Shown here: in pieces, positions 40,176-51,879 of the stretch
Position numbering within the stretch: the first letter of the stretch is position 1
Layout of the letters: each line of letters opens with the position of its first letter
Origin: Diploptera punctata
Taxonomy: Eukaryota; Arthropoda; Insecta; Blattodea; Blaberidae
Assembly: GCA_030220185.1 (NCBI GenBank)
Contig: JASPKZ010010203.1
Location: 1-64,000 of the forward strand
Direction: 5' to 3'
Length of the DNA: 64,000 nt
The notes under the pieces: generated by a model
The model's input: the letters and a program-made list of their open reading frames with translations, nothing else
What the model was told of the DNA's origin: nothing
Databases searched by the model: none
Program-made: the position numbers and the translations under genes

Positions 40176-41215
40176 TAACACACTGGCAGTATAGAATCAT
40201 AGATTCATGGTCGCGCGGTTATAACTTTCCATGCATCCCTATCCTTAGCTAATTACACTGGACAACAAAAATAAACTTTTTTTTTTGTCTCACTAAGAAA
40301 AATATGTGATTCTGATAGTATGTTTTCTCCTTAATTCAAATATGATATCGGTTTTTTCCATCACGCAAAGTTTCCGAGAGACAGGAATTTATAATTTCAA
40401 ACACTTTAATATTTTCTACATTCGTAACTACACACCATTCGAACATTCTTACTCACATAGAAAGTAAGAAAAGACAAGTTTCTGCTTATATTTCGCCTAT
40501 GGGGCATCCCTCTTGATGGTCCAACAATAATCGGCCAGCATATTAGGATTCCATTTGCCTTGATATCTCTTTTCCATAGCTGAAATCTCCTGAGTTAGCT
40601 CATTTGGTTTTATTTTACAATGGACAAATGGACAAAAAAAAGTTTATTAAAAAAATAATTATTTAAATCCATTAATTGGAATTGAAATAAAAAAACTTGG
40701 GTGTTGCAGAAATTCCGAATACATATTTGAAAATACGATAAAAACTGCATTAAGTACAATTATTGGTACTCATGAGACAAAATCATGTTGACCAGTGTTG
40801 TCTTCAATCTTCTCCTGCATAATCTACTTCCTTCAAATCGCAGATAATGTTATTCTTCCACCTCATTCTAGGTCTAACTACTGGGCGTTTTTTCCTGGTT
40901 TTCCTACAAGGAGATTCCATGACCCTCTTTCATTCCATATGCCCTGCCCGTCACATCTACGAACATAAATATTCTTATTATATCTGGTTTCTTATAAAGA
41001 TCATGTAGCTTACTGTTACGTAACCTTTTCAAATCGCCTGTCTGATCATCTCTCTTTGTTCCAAAAAAATTGCTATTCTCAAATTCTCATAATTTTTTCT
41101 CCTCCTTTTAAAGTCCATGTTTCACATCCATATAATATACCCTGGAGAGAATAACAGATTTATATATTTTCAGTTAAACGGTTTTGTGGTACCCTGGTAT
41201 AATTTTGTTGATATA
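40176..41215 (-). mobile_element. RTE-P 3' fragment split by family T
   Basis: The minus-strand RTE-P terminus lies at 40176-40255 and resumes at 40798 after the family T element. It extends upstream to the AAACCGTTTAACTGAAAATA block near 41165-41190, an equivalent of the RTE-P sequence before the C-terminal region. Confidence 0.8.
40256..40797 (-). mobile_element. TIR element family T, copy 1
   Basis: The ends read CACTGGACAACA on the left and CACTGGTCAACATGATTTTG when the right end is read on the minus strand. Read on the minus strand it contains the conserved coding scrap MEKRYQGKWNPNMLADYCWT and the following text. The TSD is unclear here (TTA against TTG). Confidence 0.7.
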
Positions 41216-41228
41216 ACTACTCGTTAAA

Positions 41229-41805
41229 CACTGGTCACCATAATTTTTGTCTCATGAGTACCAATAATTGTCCCTTAGTGCAGTTTTTTTATATCAGCGT
41301 TTTCAAATATGTATTCGGAATTTCCTCGATCACCCCACAGTTTTTTTTTATTTCAATTTCAATTACAATAGGATTAATAGGGGTGGTCAATATTTTTTTA
41401 ATTTTTTAAGTAAACATCTTTTCCGTCCATTTGTCCATTGTAAAATGAAACGAGGAACACTTTCATCACGAGATTTCAGCTATGGAAAAGAAGATATCAA
41501 GGCAAATGGAATCCTCATATTCTGGCCGATTATTGTTGGACCATCAAGAGGGATGCTCCACAGGCGAAATATAACAGAAAATCGCAATTTCTTACTTTCT
41601 AGGTGTGTCCGAATGCTCGAATATTGTGTAGTTACGAATGTAGAAAATATTAAAGTGTTTGAAAATTATAAATTCCTGTCTCTCGGAAACCTTGCGTGAT
41701 GGAGAAAACTCCGATAATATATCTGAATTCAGGAGAAAAAGTACTATCAGATCACATGCTTTTCTTTCTGAGACAAAAAATAGTTGCCTTTTTTGTTGCT
41801 CAGTG
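41229..41805 (+). mobile_element. TIR element family T, copy 2
   Basis: It runs from CACTGGTCACCATAATTTTT to TTGTTGCTCAGTG, 577 bp, directly beside an RTE-P fragment. The coding scrap is present but shifted by one inserted base (AAAAGAAGATATC), so the 143-codon frame at 41268-41699 follows a different frame and is not the ancestral one. Confidence 0.75.
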
Positions 41806-42307
41806 TATAGACTACATGTAGACTTTAATGTTAGATGTTTCACGAAGATTATGCTATTTTTCTCAAAGTTAAGGCCTGTATTTTGGAACAGTCTGTATAC
41901 TACCATATGGACTAGGTAGGACATGTTTTTAACATGCATCATTTGACAAAAAGAAACACACATAAATAGAACTTTTGGACGATGCAAATGCTGCCGGATC
42001 ATGATTCATGCTCTTTGCGAGAGTTTATCGTGGGTAACAAAGGTCCCACGTGATTTAACACGAGGTTATACCCATTGATTTCACATAAAAACAAATGAAG
42101 TTTAGACGTGTTAGATTCTGCGAGCTACAACCGTCTATATCCAGCTCAATCTAACGGTCCAACATAAATTGTCTGGAATAACATTTACACACCAGCATCG
42201 ATTCCATGTTACTCTGTGAAATCTTGTTTGGCAATTTAAAACGTTTTTATTCCACAATTCCTTTGTTATATTATTTAATTATTTTCCTAAAAAACAATTT
42301 TTTGCAT
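41806..42307. other. Unassigned sequence
   Basis: I see nothing recognisable between the family T element and repeat H. The minus-strand frame ending at 41592 is antisense to family T in its first half. Confidence 0.3.
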
Positions 42308-42395
42308 GATAGTTCGTTCTGTCGTACTTACAGGAATGGCGACCATGATTGAAAGTTCAATTTCCTATAAATTTCGGGGTTGCCAACCTACAAGT

Positions 42396-45300
42396 CATCA
42401 TCATCATCATCACTCCAAGGATTAGGCAATTGCCCGTTCCGACTTCATATTGCATCAGCCCAACGTCTTCTAGGTCTTCCAACATCACGCCTTCCTCTTG
42501 CTTGATAATTTCTGGCTAACAATGGATATCTCTCCTTGTTCATTCCATCCATGTGATCAATCCATTTCTGTCTGTAATTCGTGACTTTATCCAATAAAGG
42601 CTGTACTTTCAATTCTTCTCTTATATCCTCATTTCTTATTCTATCAAGTCTTGTACATCCTTTTACTTGTCTTAGGAACCGCATCTCTGCCGTCTGTATT
42701 CTATCCTTCTGTCTTTTCACTGGAGCCCAAGTTTCACATCCATACAATATTGTGGGAACCGCCATAACATTATACATTTTTATCTTGGTTTCTTTTCTAA
42801 TTTTATTTTTGAATGTTCTCTGTATTGTTCCACACACCGTCTGAAATTTATTTATTTTGGAGTCAATATCTCTTTCCACATTGTAGCCAACATCACAGCC
42901 CAAATATTTGAAACTAGACACCTGTTCTATACTTTGATTTTCTAAAATAATTTTGGTTCTCACTGGATCTCTTCCTCTAAAAGCCATGGTCTTCGTTTTC
43001 CTTACAGAAATTTTTAGATCGTATAATTTACATATTTCATTTAATGCATGCATTGATTTCTATAAGTCGTCTTCATTTTCTGTATTATGATTACATCGTC
43101 AGCAAATAAAAGATTATTTATGCACATTTTATTATCCATTCTTATTCCTGGATTTACTAAAACTTTCCATTTATTTAAAATATCGTCTATATATATATTA
43201 AACAAAGTGGGTGATAAACTACATCCTTGTCGTAATCCAGTATTTGTTTTGATTGCATCTGTTCTTTTGAATCCGGTATCTATAATTATATTTGTGTCTT
43301 CATATAATGTCTTTATTGTTTCAACAAGGCACAGCGGGTATCCTTTCATTCGTAAAATTTCCCATAATTTTTGTCTGTTTACTCGATCGAAGGCCTTATC
43401 CAAATCTATAAATCCTATGTGAGTTTCTAAGTTATGTTCTCTTCTCTTTTCTATGAGTTGTTTCAGTGTAAAGACATGTCTATACATGACCTTCCCTTTC
43501 TGAATCCACTTTGATTTCACTATTATTACTTCTGTTATGTTTCTCAATCTATTATTTATTATTTTCGTATATATTTTGTAGCCAGTATTCATTAAGCTAA
43601 TCCCTCTGTAATTCTCGCAATTTCTCCGGTCTCCTCTTTTGAATATATTCTTGACAATTGCTGTTTTCCAAGTGGTTGGAATCCCATAGGTCTGCCAACA
43701 TATATTAATTAGATGAAGTATTCGTAGTTTACACAATATTCCACTATATTTGATTAATTCCATATTTATATTATCTAATCCTGTTGCTTTCCTATTCTTA
43801 GTGGTTTTCAAAGCCATTTCTAATTCATTTATGTCTATTACATCAATATTTTCCACTTTTATTTCTTCCTCATTGTTCTCTTTTCCTTCAATTTCCTCCC
43901 TTTTCCAAAGTTTTTCATAATGCTGGATCCATTCTTGTTCTGGGATTATATTCAATCTGGCAGAATCTTTCTCAGTCTGATTTAGATGTTTCACTAATTT
44001 ATAACCTATTTCTTGTCTTCCATACATATCATGTTCTACTGAGCTTATAAATTTATCCCATGACTCCTGATGGGATTTTCTTATAATGCTTTTAGCAATT
44101 CTCCTTTTCATTTTATATTCTTCATAGGATTCTTCTGTTTCAGTCGTAAGTATGTATGATATGCTTTTTGTTTTTCATTCACTGCATTTTGTATATTCGC
44201 ATTCCAAGTTCTCAAGCCCTTCCTATTCCTTATTCTATTTTTCTTTCCTAATATCTCATTTGCTGTTTTATGTATTACATTTGATATATTTTCCCATTCA
44301 ATATTTATATCTTCTGACGTCGCTATCTCTGATATATATTTATTCATTCTGCTTTCATAATGTTGTCTATACTTTGATCTTGTAATAAATATATTTTATA
44401 TACTTCTTCTTGGTTTCTTTGTTCTTATGTTTTTTTTTCCTTCCGCCATTTAGCTATTATGTTTATTTTGCTTATCACGAGATAGTGATCAGAGTATATA
44501 TCGCTGCCTCTATGTAACTCTCACATCTTTTACCAAGGCTCCTAGCTTGTTGTTTACGATTAAATAGTCAATTATTGATCTTGAGTTATATCCACTTCTT
44601 GTATATTTATGTATGTCCTTTTTTCGGAAATAGGTATTCATTATTTTTAATTGATTATAGGCTGAAAACTGTCTCAAATCCTGTCCATTATCATTTATTG
44701 TTATTCTTCTCCATTATTTCCTATTACATTAGGTATAGGGACATTGCCTACTCTGGCATTTAAGTCTCCACTTATTATTAAATGATGATCTTTTGTATAT
44801 TTATCAACTAATGTTTGTAATGTTTTATAAAATTTTTTTGTTTCTTCTTTCTTTGCCTTCCTCTGGGGCATACACAGCAATTATCATCATATATCCTCTT
44901 TCAATTTTAAATCTGGCTATCAGGATCCTTTCATTTATAAACTCATAGCTATTCAATTTGTTCTTCCATTTTTCATCTATTAAAATTGCTACTCCACACT
45001 GCGCTCTTGTTGTCTGTTCTACTCCGCTATACAACATAGTATAGTGTTGTAAGTCCTTTGTTCCTTTTAGTTTCTTTTTTGTTTCTGGTATTGTTGCTAT
45101 ATTTATTTTCTTTTTTCTTTAATTCTCTTTCTAATTCTTCTTCTTTTGTATTTATTCCCCTTACGTTCCAATTCCTAATTTCAAAATGTCCTTTATTCCA
45201 AATCGTATCCTTTTATCTTGCTTGGGTCGGTTCCTTTTATGACAATCCGGCTGATTTCCATGAAGCTTCTCAGTAAGATAAATGTCTCCTGGAAGCGTTA

Positions 45301-45654
45301 CGAGCGCTTCGCAGGACAAGGATGGTGGAAGGGCTGCTTCCTCTGAGCCTCCAAACATGCTCCTCTGGGTATCCACCCCCCAAGAGAGGGCTGCTTCTTC
45401 CGCTCTTCAAGCCCTACAAGTTTAGCTGTGCTATTCCTTGTCGCCCTGTTGACCGTTGAAGACTTGACTTGACGAAGATGTGGCCGCCCAATATGGATAC
45501 AGACGCCATTCCTTCGTTGTGAGCTATACTTAGTTTCCCCTGCGCCTCTTACCCACCAGCAAGATTAACCTAAGTCAATCTTCCCCCGTAGAGTCGTCTG
45601 GTTCATCGGGTACTAAGCCCCCCCACCACGTCAAGGTGATAGCTCCTGGGGGGG
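42396..45654 (-). mobile_element. LINE-G, near full-length LINE with (GAT)n tail
   Basis: The 3.26-kb element is flanked by a perfect 12-bp TSD, CAACCTACAAGT, at 42384-42395 and 45655-45666. Read on the minus strand it starts with a C-rich leader (CCCCAGGAGCTATCACCTTG), has endonuclease and reverse transcriptase regions, and ends in GATGATGATGATGATGAC. RTE-like organisation is likely. Multiple frame breaks indicate it is inactive. Confidence 0.88.
42445..45185 (-). pseudogene. LINE-G polyprotein: endonuclease and reverse transcriptase
   Basis: The endonuclease opens near 45180 with RNWNVRGINTKEEELERELK. It continues with LYSGVEQTTRAQCGVAILID and YMMIIAVYAPEEGKERRNKK (44825-45037), and further with NARVGNVPIPN and SDHYLV in shifted frames. 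The reverse transcriptase frame (43041-44111) has ENYRGISLMNTGYKIYTKII, IGFIDLDKAFDRVNRQKLWE, GLRQGCSLSPTLFNIYIDDI and a FADD box at 43095-43106. The last frame (42445-43053) ends GRRDVGRPRRRWADAI. Catalytic boxes are intact but at least four stops or shifts separate the pieces. Confidence 0.85.
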
Positions 45655-45756
45655 CAACCTACAAGTAATTAAATAACTATACTGTAATATTAAAAATTAC
45701 CTACCTAGGCGGGATGTAAAACCACTGCACTTTATGTATGCTACGTACAAAATGTA

Positions 45757-46152
45757 TGTAAGCCCATATTTTCCTTAACAGAGATTTAGGCGCTCTCCCC
45801 CTACAGGGAAGAATTTGAACCATACTAATTTAGTTACAGTTGTTTTCGTAAAGATGTAATTTGAGTGGTCCGTGGTCAGCATTCTGCCTCATACTGACAT
45901 CTAGGAAAGCAAGGCAGTACTAGGACAAGAAAATTCGGTAAATTTTGCTTAGAGGTATTTTCATTCATGCTTTAGGATCTTTTACGAGCCTGAAAATCTT
46001 CAGACTCGAGACCCACGGCTTAAAGTCCCTCATGGAGGACCTGTTCCTTGGATTTTTCCATCCTAAAAAAATCCATCGACCCCGGCCGGGTTTGAATCCG
46101 CGACCCTCGGGACCAGAGGCAAGGAGCATAACCACTAGTCCAGCGCGGCCAG
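45757..46152 (-). mobile_element. SINE-E, full-length, tRNA-derived
   Basis: The minus-strand head is CTGGACTAGTGGTTATGCTC (box A region) with GGATTCAAACCCGG (box B). The body includes GATGGATTTTTTTAGGATGG. It is bordered by GTACAAAATGTA (45745-45756) and GTACAAAATATA (46153-46164), a 12-bp TSD with one mismatch, within repeat H. A partial copy lies at 47715-47885. Confidence 0.8.
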
Positions 46153-46221
46153 GTACAAAATATATAGGCCCTACAAAAAATCCATAAATAGTGTTAATAT
46201 ACATTATACGAAACAAATAAC

Positions 46222-46801
46222 TTCTTCTTCTTCCTTCCTTCCTTCGAAGTATTAGGCCAAGGCCTGTTACGATCCTATAGAAAATTTTCCCTCCAGCGTT
46301 CATAGGACGGCCCAGATATCTTCGTCCTCTCGGTATATAATTATAAACAGCTATGGGGATCCGATTTGAACTCATTCTTTCAAGATGGTGTTTCTAATTT
46401 AGTTGGTAGTGTTTAATATATTCAAAAATTGGCGTAGTCTTCAATTCTTCTAAGATATCGGTGTTCGTTTTCCGATTCCATCTGGTGTAACCTGCTGTTC
46501 TGCGCATGAATCTCATTTCACAAGCCGTTATTCTGCTTTCATGCTGTCTTTTTAGTGTCCATGCTTCACTACCATAGGTCAACACTGGTCTAGCCAAAGT
46601 GCTATATTAACGTAATCTGGTGTTTTTTTTTTTTTGTACAAGGGATGGTTTCATAACTTGATTAATAATTCTCAAACTTTTATTAGAACTAGTAATTTTT
46701 TCAGGGGTATCCTTTTCATCCCAGATAGAGAGATAATATCCAAGATATTTAAATTGATTAGATCTCTCTAAAATTTTATTCTGAGAAACAAGTCTTATAC
46801 A
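46222..46801 (-). mobile_element. LINE-A fragment with 11-bp TSD
   Basis: Perfect AAACAAATAAC copies at 46211-46221 and 46802-46812 flank the insert. The minus-strand reading includes NKILERSNQFKYLGYYLSIW, then ARPVLTYGSEAWTLKRQHES and MRFMRRTAGYTRW, the region after the catalytic core of a LINE reverse transcriptase. The tail is made of GAAGG and GAA units. It probably belongs with the LINE end at 25005-25221. Confidence 0.8.
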
Positions 46802-47224
46802 AAACAAATAACTTGATTTTAAATTAACTGAAATTTATTTGACACAATATAAAACAATAAATCCGTATTTGCCGTCATTTTATCCCTGATTGGTGTCACG
46901 GCCTGCTGTAGTCTCTACTAAATTCTTTTCGGCATTTACCGTATATGCATTGGCCAGACTGCTCAACGTCAGTCACTTGTTCATAATGAACGCAAATATT
47001 TACAACAAAAATGTTATTTTTTACTATTATTTATTATTTTGAAAACAGTATCTGCAAAAAATAATGTACAATGCATGCTTCTGAAGTGTTTTACAGAATA
47101 TCGAAAATTAATAACCCCGCTATCGCTCGGTTTTTAATAATTTCCTCGCTTCTGTAAAAACCACTTCCTAACTTCGCATTGTAATTGTACTATTTAACGA
47201 TGTTCAGGATTGTTCAAGAAAAAC

Positions 47225-47345
47225 CTAACGTGGGAACTGTAATCATTGCATGACAAAATCTACATTTAAATTTCTTCCAGAGAAGCCTTGTGATATACAA
47301 GGACCGTATAAAAAAACTGCCGTTTTTAATTGCAAGGCACTAAAT
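47225..47345 (+). repeat. Repeat Q, copy 2
   Basis: TTTAAATTTCTTCCAGAGAA and AAACTGCCGTTTTTAATTGC match Q copy 1 at 13815-14035 in the same orientation. It follows directly on repeat H. Confidence 0.55.
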
Positions 47346-47469
47346 ACCAGTCCCAAATACCTGATTTAAACTATGTGTGTTTGTACTCTATACGTCCCAC
47401 ATGGAGACATGGGTGCTCACTTGAGGGAGTTTATTAACCAAGCTAATTAACTTACGCTTATTTTCCTAA

Positions 47470-47656
47470 AGAGACTGCGATGGGCAGGACATGTGACACG
47501 AATGGGGAATGAAAGTCGTGCATGGAAGCATCTTGTAGGAAAACCAGAGGGAAAACCCCCAGTTGGTAGACTAAGAATGAGGTGGGAGAATAACATTAAC
47601 CATGATTTGAGGGAAATAGATTATACAGGAAAGGATTGGAAAAAACTGGCTCCTAG
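47470..47656 (+). mobile_element. RTE-P 3' fragment, truncated at both ends
   Basis: It encodes RLRWAGHVTRMGNESRAWKH then GRLRMRWENNINHDLREIDY and stops abruptly before the usual terminus, at a junction with the sequence leading into SINE-E. Confidence 0.8.
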
Positions 47657-47714
47657 TAGGCAACTAAGGTATTGCTTGGATGGAGGAAGGTTGGTTACAT
47701 ATTTGCACAGAGTC

Positions 47715-47885
47715 CTTTTTTATTCAGGCTGAAAATCTTCAGACTCGGGACCCACAGCTTAAAGTCCCTCCCTAAGGACTTTTCACTTGGATTTTTCCAT
47801 CCTAAAAAATCCATCGACCACGGCCGGATTTGAGCCCGCGTCCCTCGGAACTAGAAGCAAGGAACATAACCATTAGTCCATCACA
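47715..47885 (-). mobile_element. SINE-E, partial
   Basis: It matches the head and first half of the full SINE-E on the minus strand: GTTATGTTCCTTGCTTCTAG, box B equivalent GCTCAAATCC, then GGATTTTTTAGGATGG and GACTTTAAGCTGTGGG. The outermost head bases are replaced. Confidence 0.7.
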
Positions 47886-47929
47886 AGGAAGAAATACAAC
47901 TCGTGAATTTGTTGATTGGATATGCATTC

Positions 47930-48130
47930 GTCCCGCATAACTCTACTCCGATCTTACTCAAGCAAGGGGTCCATCTGCTCCGTACAGTGCGTTGATATTG
48001 CAGGATTGTTCATTCGATATCTGTGCCTTGCAGTTAAAAACGGTAGATACTTTTTTGGACACGATCTCGGTACATCACAACGCTTCTCTAGAAAAAATTT
48101 CATGGTAGATTTCGGCATGTCATGGGGCAG
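47930..48130 (-). repeat. Repeat Q, copy 3 (reversed)
   Basis: In reverse orientation it shows the CTTGAGTAAG, CAGTTAAAAACGG and CACAACGCTTCTC blocks of Q copy 1. The 77-codon frame at 47916-48149 arises across it. Confidence 0.5.
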
Positions 48131-48303
48131 TTTCTACGTACAAAAATAAAGATAGATGACTGCAAGTAGAAAAATCGTAGTGAAAAATGTAGATTAAGAA
48201 GTAATTAGAATAATGGCAATATTATTTTAAAATTTTGGAAAAAACCTAATTTATTATTATAGATTATTTTTATCTTATTTTGATTTGTTTTATATTATTA
48301 ATT

Positions 48304-48659
48304 TAAGGCGGCTCAGTGGCGCAAGTGATTAGATGCTCGTCTCTCACCGCTGGAGTCCCGAGATAGAGTCTCGGTCACTCAATGTAGGTTTCGTGGTGTA
48401 CGAAACGGAGCATGGGCAGGTTTTTCTTGGGGTTTCTCCCGTTTTTCCCTGCCACAAATTTCATTCCACCATTTTTCCAAACTCGTCTTATCCATTTAGT
48501 TTCATTTTGTTCATGCGCCCCTGTGACGGTGCGTCAGGAGTGGTCGGCCGGCACCCTTGTACTGTAGTTCACAGACCTCTATAAATATAGGAGCACCATC
48601 TCATCTCATCCCTCGGTCCCACCCTGAGTTGGACACGATTTGACGATATTTTTATAGGT
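48304..48659 (+). mobile_element. SINE-D, full-length
   Basis: The head GGCTCAGTGGCGCAAGTGAT with GATTAGATGCTCGTC is tRNA-like although box B is degraded. The body has GTGTACGAAACGGAGCATGG, and the 3' region CATCTCATCTCATCCCTCGG recurs at 8485-8510. An 11-bp TSD, TATTATTAATT, lies at 48293-48303 and 48660-48670. Confidence 0.8.
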
Positions 48660-48791
48660 TATTATTAATTGACATTTCCTTTGTAAAAATTCAGTAAACA
48701 AAGGATTTTAGGAAATCTAACTCTTTGGTAGTTGAAATGTATTAGAGAATGTCAGATGACAAAATGTCAAAATTAATATAAAATGTCCACC

Positions 48792-48935
48792 CTTATAGTC
48801 TCGACGTAGCGTGCTGGTTTGTCACGCTGCGGGTTCGGTTACATCTCCGGCCTAGACAAGTTTTTTTTTTGATGACATTCTTTTCGAGGCTTCTGCTCAA
48901 TTGTAAGGTAATGTCAGGTAAACCATCATAACAAT
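48792..48935 (+). mobile_element. Degenerate Asp-headed SINE
   Basis: TAGTCTCGACGTAGCGTGCT and TTTGTCACGCTGCGGGTTCG parallel the Asp-type head, and TAAGGTAATGTCAGG the body. The stretch is diverged and lacks a recognisable tail. Confidence 0.5.
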
Positions 48936-48961
48936 CCATGCCATTTGTTTAAAAATATACA

Positions 48962-49330
48962 ATAACTAACTAACTGGCACTGTCGAAGACATAGGTTCAT
49001 GACCGCGCGGACATAAGTTCTCATACATCCATATTTTTTGACAACGTGTTCCAATCAATCCCTGTATATTCTACTTCCTTCAAATTACGGTTAATGTTAT
49101 TCTCCCAGTTCTTGGCTACCAACTGGGCGATTTCCCTCTAGTTTTCCTACAAGAAGTTTCCATACGCTTAATTTATTCCCCATCAGTGCCATATGTCTTG
49201 TTCATTGCTGTCTAAGACACTTAACTGTTCTTATTATACCTAGTTTCGTATAAAGATCAAGTAGATCACTGTTATATAGTCTTCTACATTCGCCTGTATG
49301 TTCTTCTCTTTTTTGTTCCAAAAATGTTCA
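48962..49330 (-). mobile_element. RTE-P 3' fragment
   Basis: It has a minus-strand terminus (complement of TGCCAGTTAGTTAGTTAT) and C-terminal coding block with several small indels. It begins upstream near the TTTTTGGAACAAAA site. Confidence 0.75.
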
Positions 49331-49757
49331 CACAATACAAAATATCTAATAGAAAAACAAAGATTAATAGTTACACTTAAACATGTTAAGATACGTATTT
49401 GGTGATTGTAGAGAACATTCGGCTTTTATGTAACATTTTCCCTTTCCTTTATTTTTTTCTAAACAATTTTAACTTTATCTTTTAAAGTATTTAAATTGTC
49501 TCTTCTTCAGAGAAATTCAATATTCACTAGTGATATACCATGTGAAAGTTTTGTGGCTATGTTTTATAGGGTTATTGAATTTTAAAATATTTAAATTACT
49601 TCATATTATTTGCAGCATTAGTTAAAGAAAAATCAATGTAAGATTTTTATTAACGTATATGAGTGAAATTGGTTCGCAATATTGTATATTTTAACAATAA
49701 GGTATCAATAAATTCATGCAGAAATTTTATGCATGAATTATCATATATTATCATACG
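49331..49757. other. Unassigned AT-rich sequence
   Basis: No coding or repeat signal is visible. The right edge is the start of repeat P copy 4. Confidence 0.3.
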
Positions 49758-50345
49758 AAATGCCACGAGTGATTTCCAAATTATCTAGAGGATTTGGAAA
49801 CCGAGAGTGGTATTCGTTAGGACTATTTAACGAAAAAAATGTTGCTGTTTTCTAAAAAATCATTATTTAATTATAGTTACCGATTTTTAAAAATATTTGT
49901 ATATTTAATGTAAACAGCGATGTTTTAAAACAAATCTGAAATGTGAGGTTATGTTTATTCACTGCAACTTGATCATATTTATTTATTGCCAAAATAGGCT
50001 CGCAATATTGTAAGAATGCACCCTAGTAGAGAAACACTGAAACACATCAAACTGTATATTATAATCAACATTATAGGTTATTAATTTAGTTTTTTAGTAA
50101 AACACGCAATAAAATCAAGGAATCTGTTCATTATTTGCTATATTCAATGTATTTGTTGGAGAAAATTAATACTCTGTGCTTTTCAGAATATTAAAGAGGA
50201 GCTGTTTTTAATCACGAAAGCAGAAGCTGATAAAGAGAAATCGATAAAGAGCGAGGCGAAACAGGACTGCCATTAGTTGTAAAATAAAATTCTTTGAAAC
50301 GTGATTGGTCATTGACTATCATTTGGGACATAAGTTAAATAGTCA
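49758..50345 (+). repeat. Dispersed repeat P, copy 4
   Basis: It has the TCTAGA palindrome at the left end (ATGCCACGAGTGATTTCC ... GAGTGGTATT) and TGATTGGTCATTGACTATC at the right. It is the shorter subtype, like copy 1, without the extra about 200 bp. Confidence 0.8.
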
Positions 50346-50359
50346 ATGGAATGTTAATT

Positions 50360-50505
50360 TCTATTCAAAGCTATCGAATATGTCTAAAAGGAACAAAGAG
50401 TACCGTACATGTAGGCGAAGAATTTTCAGATAATTTTCAAATTCACAATGGGTTAAGGCAAGGAGATGCACTATCTCCTTCCTTATTCAATTTTCTACGA
50501 AAGTA
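50360..50505 (+). mobile_element. RTE-P reverse transcriptase fragment
   Basis: The translation RICLKGTKSTVHVGEEFSDN is followed by QIHNGLRQGDALSPSLFNF, matching the LKQGDALSPLLFNF block of the long RTE-P. It is then cut by the LINE-T insertion and is not recognisable past it. Confidence 0.75.
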
Positions 50506-50897
50506 GTAGTAGTAGGACTTTATTAGACAAAAAGTAAGATATTTACAATATTATTTACAAATATGGGTCGCACGGGCAGTAAGCCGTACGTGCTGTTGAC
50601 AGTCCGTTACAATAAAGTAATAATTGGTACTAGTGTAAAGAAAAATAAACAAAAACAGCAATAACATTACAATTACATAAAGAAAACACAATAAAAATAT
50701 TACAATTAAATAATAACACAATAGCATTATACACTAAAAACATTAACATTACAATTACATAAAGAAAACACAATAATATTACAATTAAGTAATAACACAA
50801 TAACAATAACATTACAATTACATAAAGAAAACACAATAATAATATTACAATTAAATAATAACACAATAGCATTATACACTAAAAACATTAACATTAA
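50506..50897 (-). mobile_element. LINE-T 3' UTR with (TAC)n tail and TSD
   Basis: On the minus strand it ends in TAC units. The target TTTCTACGAAAGTA is present at 50492-50505 and 50898-50911, although the last three bases could be tail. The insert contains only 3' UTR, with three tandem copies of the about 80-bp internal repeat (AACATTACAATTACATAAAG). The minus-strand polyhydrophobic frame at 50630-50872 is an artefact of this repeat. Confidence 0.85.
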
Positions 50898-50911
50898 TTT
50901 CTACGAAAGTA

Positions 50912-51314
50912 AAGTCGATGTATAGACCGGCAGCGAATCACAGAATAGCTTTTTGTCAACTAACTGCTTCAATAACAGTGTCCGTCGCCGAGGCCACGGG
51001 CCAACTGACACAAGTCACATTTACAAATAATTTTACAGTATTGCCAAGTCTACCCTTGTATTACTACCGGTATTGTCACACTCTTTTTCCATATACAATC
51101 TCTAACGTTTACGAATGTTTGCGAATTGACAGTCTTCCGACTTCTCCGCAGCATTATGACGGTTAAAATACACATATAACACCACACTGAGAAATAATAC
51201 TCCAACTGATTCATTTTCAACACAAGTCAGTACTGACTTGACAACGTCGCTTTGTTTTGTGAACCACGAGAAACGGTCCCGCCGAAAATCGGGTAGGTAT
51301 GGTCACTCAGGATA
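50912..51314. other. Unassigned sequence
   Basis: A plus-strand frame at 50918-51166 reads without motif, although the local composition is less AT-biased. I see no repeat partner in the window. Confidence 0.3.
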
Positions 51315-51844
51315 CACTGGTCAACATAATTTTTGTCTCATGAGTACCAATAGTTGTAATTAATGCAGTTTTTTTTATCGTGTTTTCAAATATGTATTCG
51401 GAATTTCTCTTTCATCCACAGTTTTTTTTATTTCAATTTCAATAATGGTTGTAATAATTATTTTTAATAAACGTTTTTTTCGTCCATTTGTCCATTGTAA
51501 AATAAAACCAAATGAGCTAACTCAGCTATGGAAAAGAGATATCAAGGCAAATGGAATCCTAATATGCTGGCCGTTTATTGTTGGGCCATCAAGAGGGATG
51601 CTCCACAGAAGAAATATTGCAGAAAATCGTCATTTCTTACTTTCTAGGTGAGTCCGAATGTTCGAATATTGTGTAGTTACGAATGTAGAAAATATTAAAG
51701 TGTTTAAATTATAAAAGCCTGTCTCTCGGAAACCTTGCGTGATAGAAAACCGATATCATATTTGAATTCAAGAGAAAAAAATACTATCAGAATCACATCT
51801 TTTTCTTTGTGAGACAAAAAAAAAGTTTGTTTTGTTGCTCAGTG
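51315..51844 (+). mobile_element. TIR element family T, copy 3
   Basis: 530 bp from CACTGGTCAACATAATTTTT to TTGTTGCTCAGTG, with ATA immediately outside both ends (51312-51314 and 51845-51847), a probable 3-bp TSD. The frame from 51528 to TAG at 51645-51647 encodes MEKRYQGKWNPNMLAVYCWA then IKRDAPQKKYCRKSSFLTF. Confidence 0.8.
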
Positions 51845-51879
51845 ATATTAGAACGACTCGACTATACATTAAGTCATCA

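Larger units (their letters stand above)
42308..47200 (+). repeat. Host repeat H copy 1, with three nested insertions
   Basis: Segments 42308-42395, 45655-45756, 46153-46221 and 46802-47200 join into an about 620-bp sequence that matches H copy 2 at 61708-63350 once the inserts are removed. Shared blocks include GTCGTACTTACAG, ATTGAAAGTTCAA, AATATAAAACAATAAAT and GTAAAAACCACTTCC. H itself is non-coding and of unknown class. Confidence 0.8.

Noticed and set aside
41592..42002. 136-codon minus-strand ORF
   Set aside because: It is antisense to the family T element in part and continues into unassigned DNA without motif.
42308..47200. LTR retrotransposon or endogenous retrovirus
   Set aside because: The similar flanking sequences are halves of repeat H and short TSDs. 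There are no long direct terminal repeats, primer-binding site, protease or integrase.
50630..50872. Small hydrophobic repeat protein on the minus strand
   Set aside because: It is a translation of the 80-bp tandem repeat in the LINE-T 3' UTR, whose phase is not conserved in other copies.
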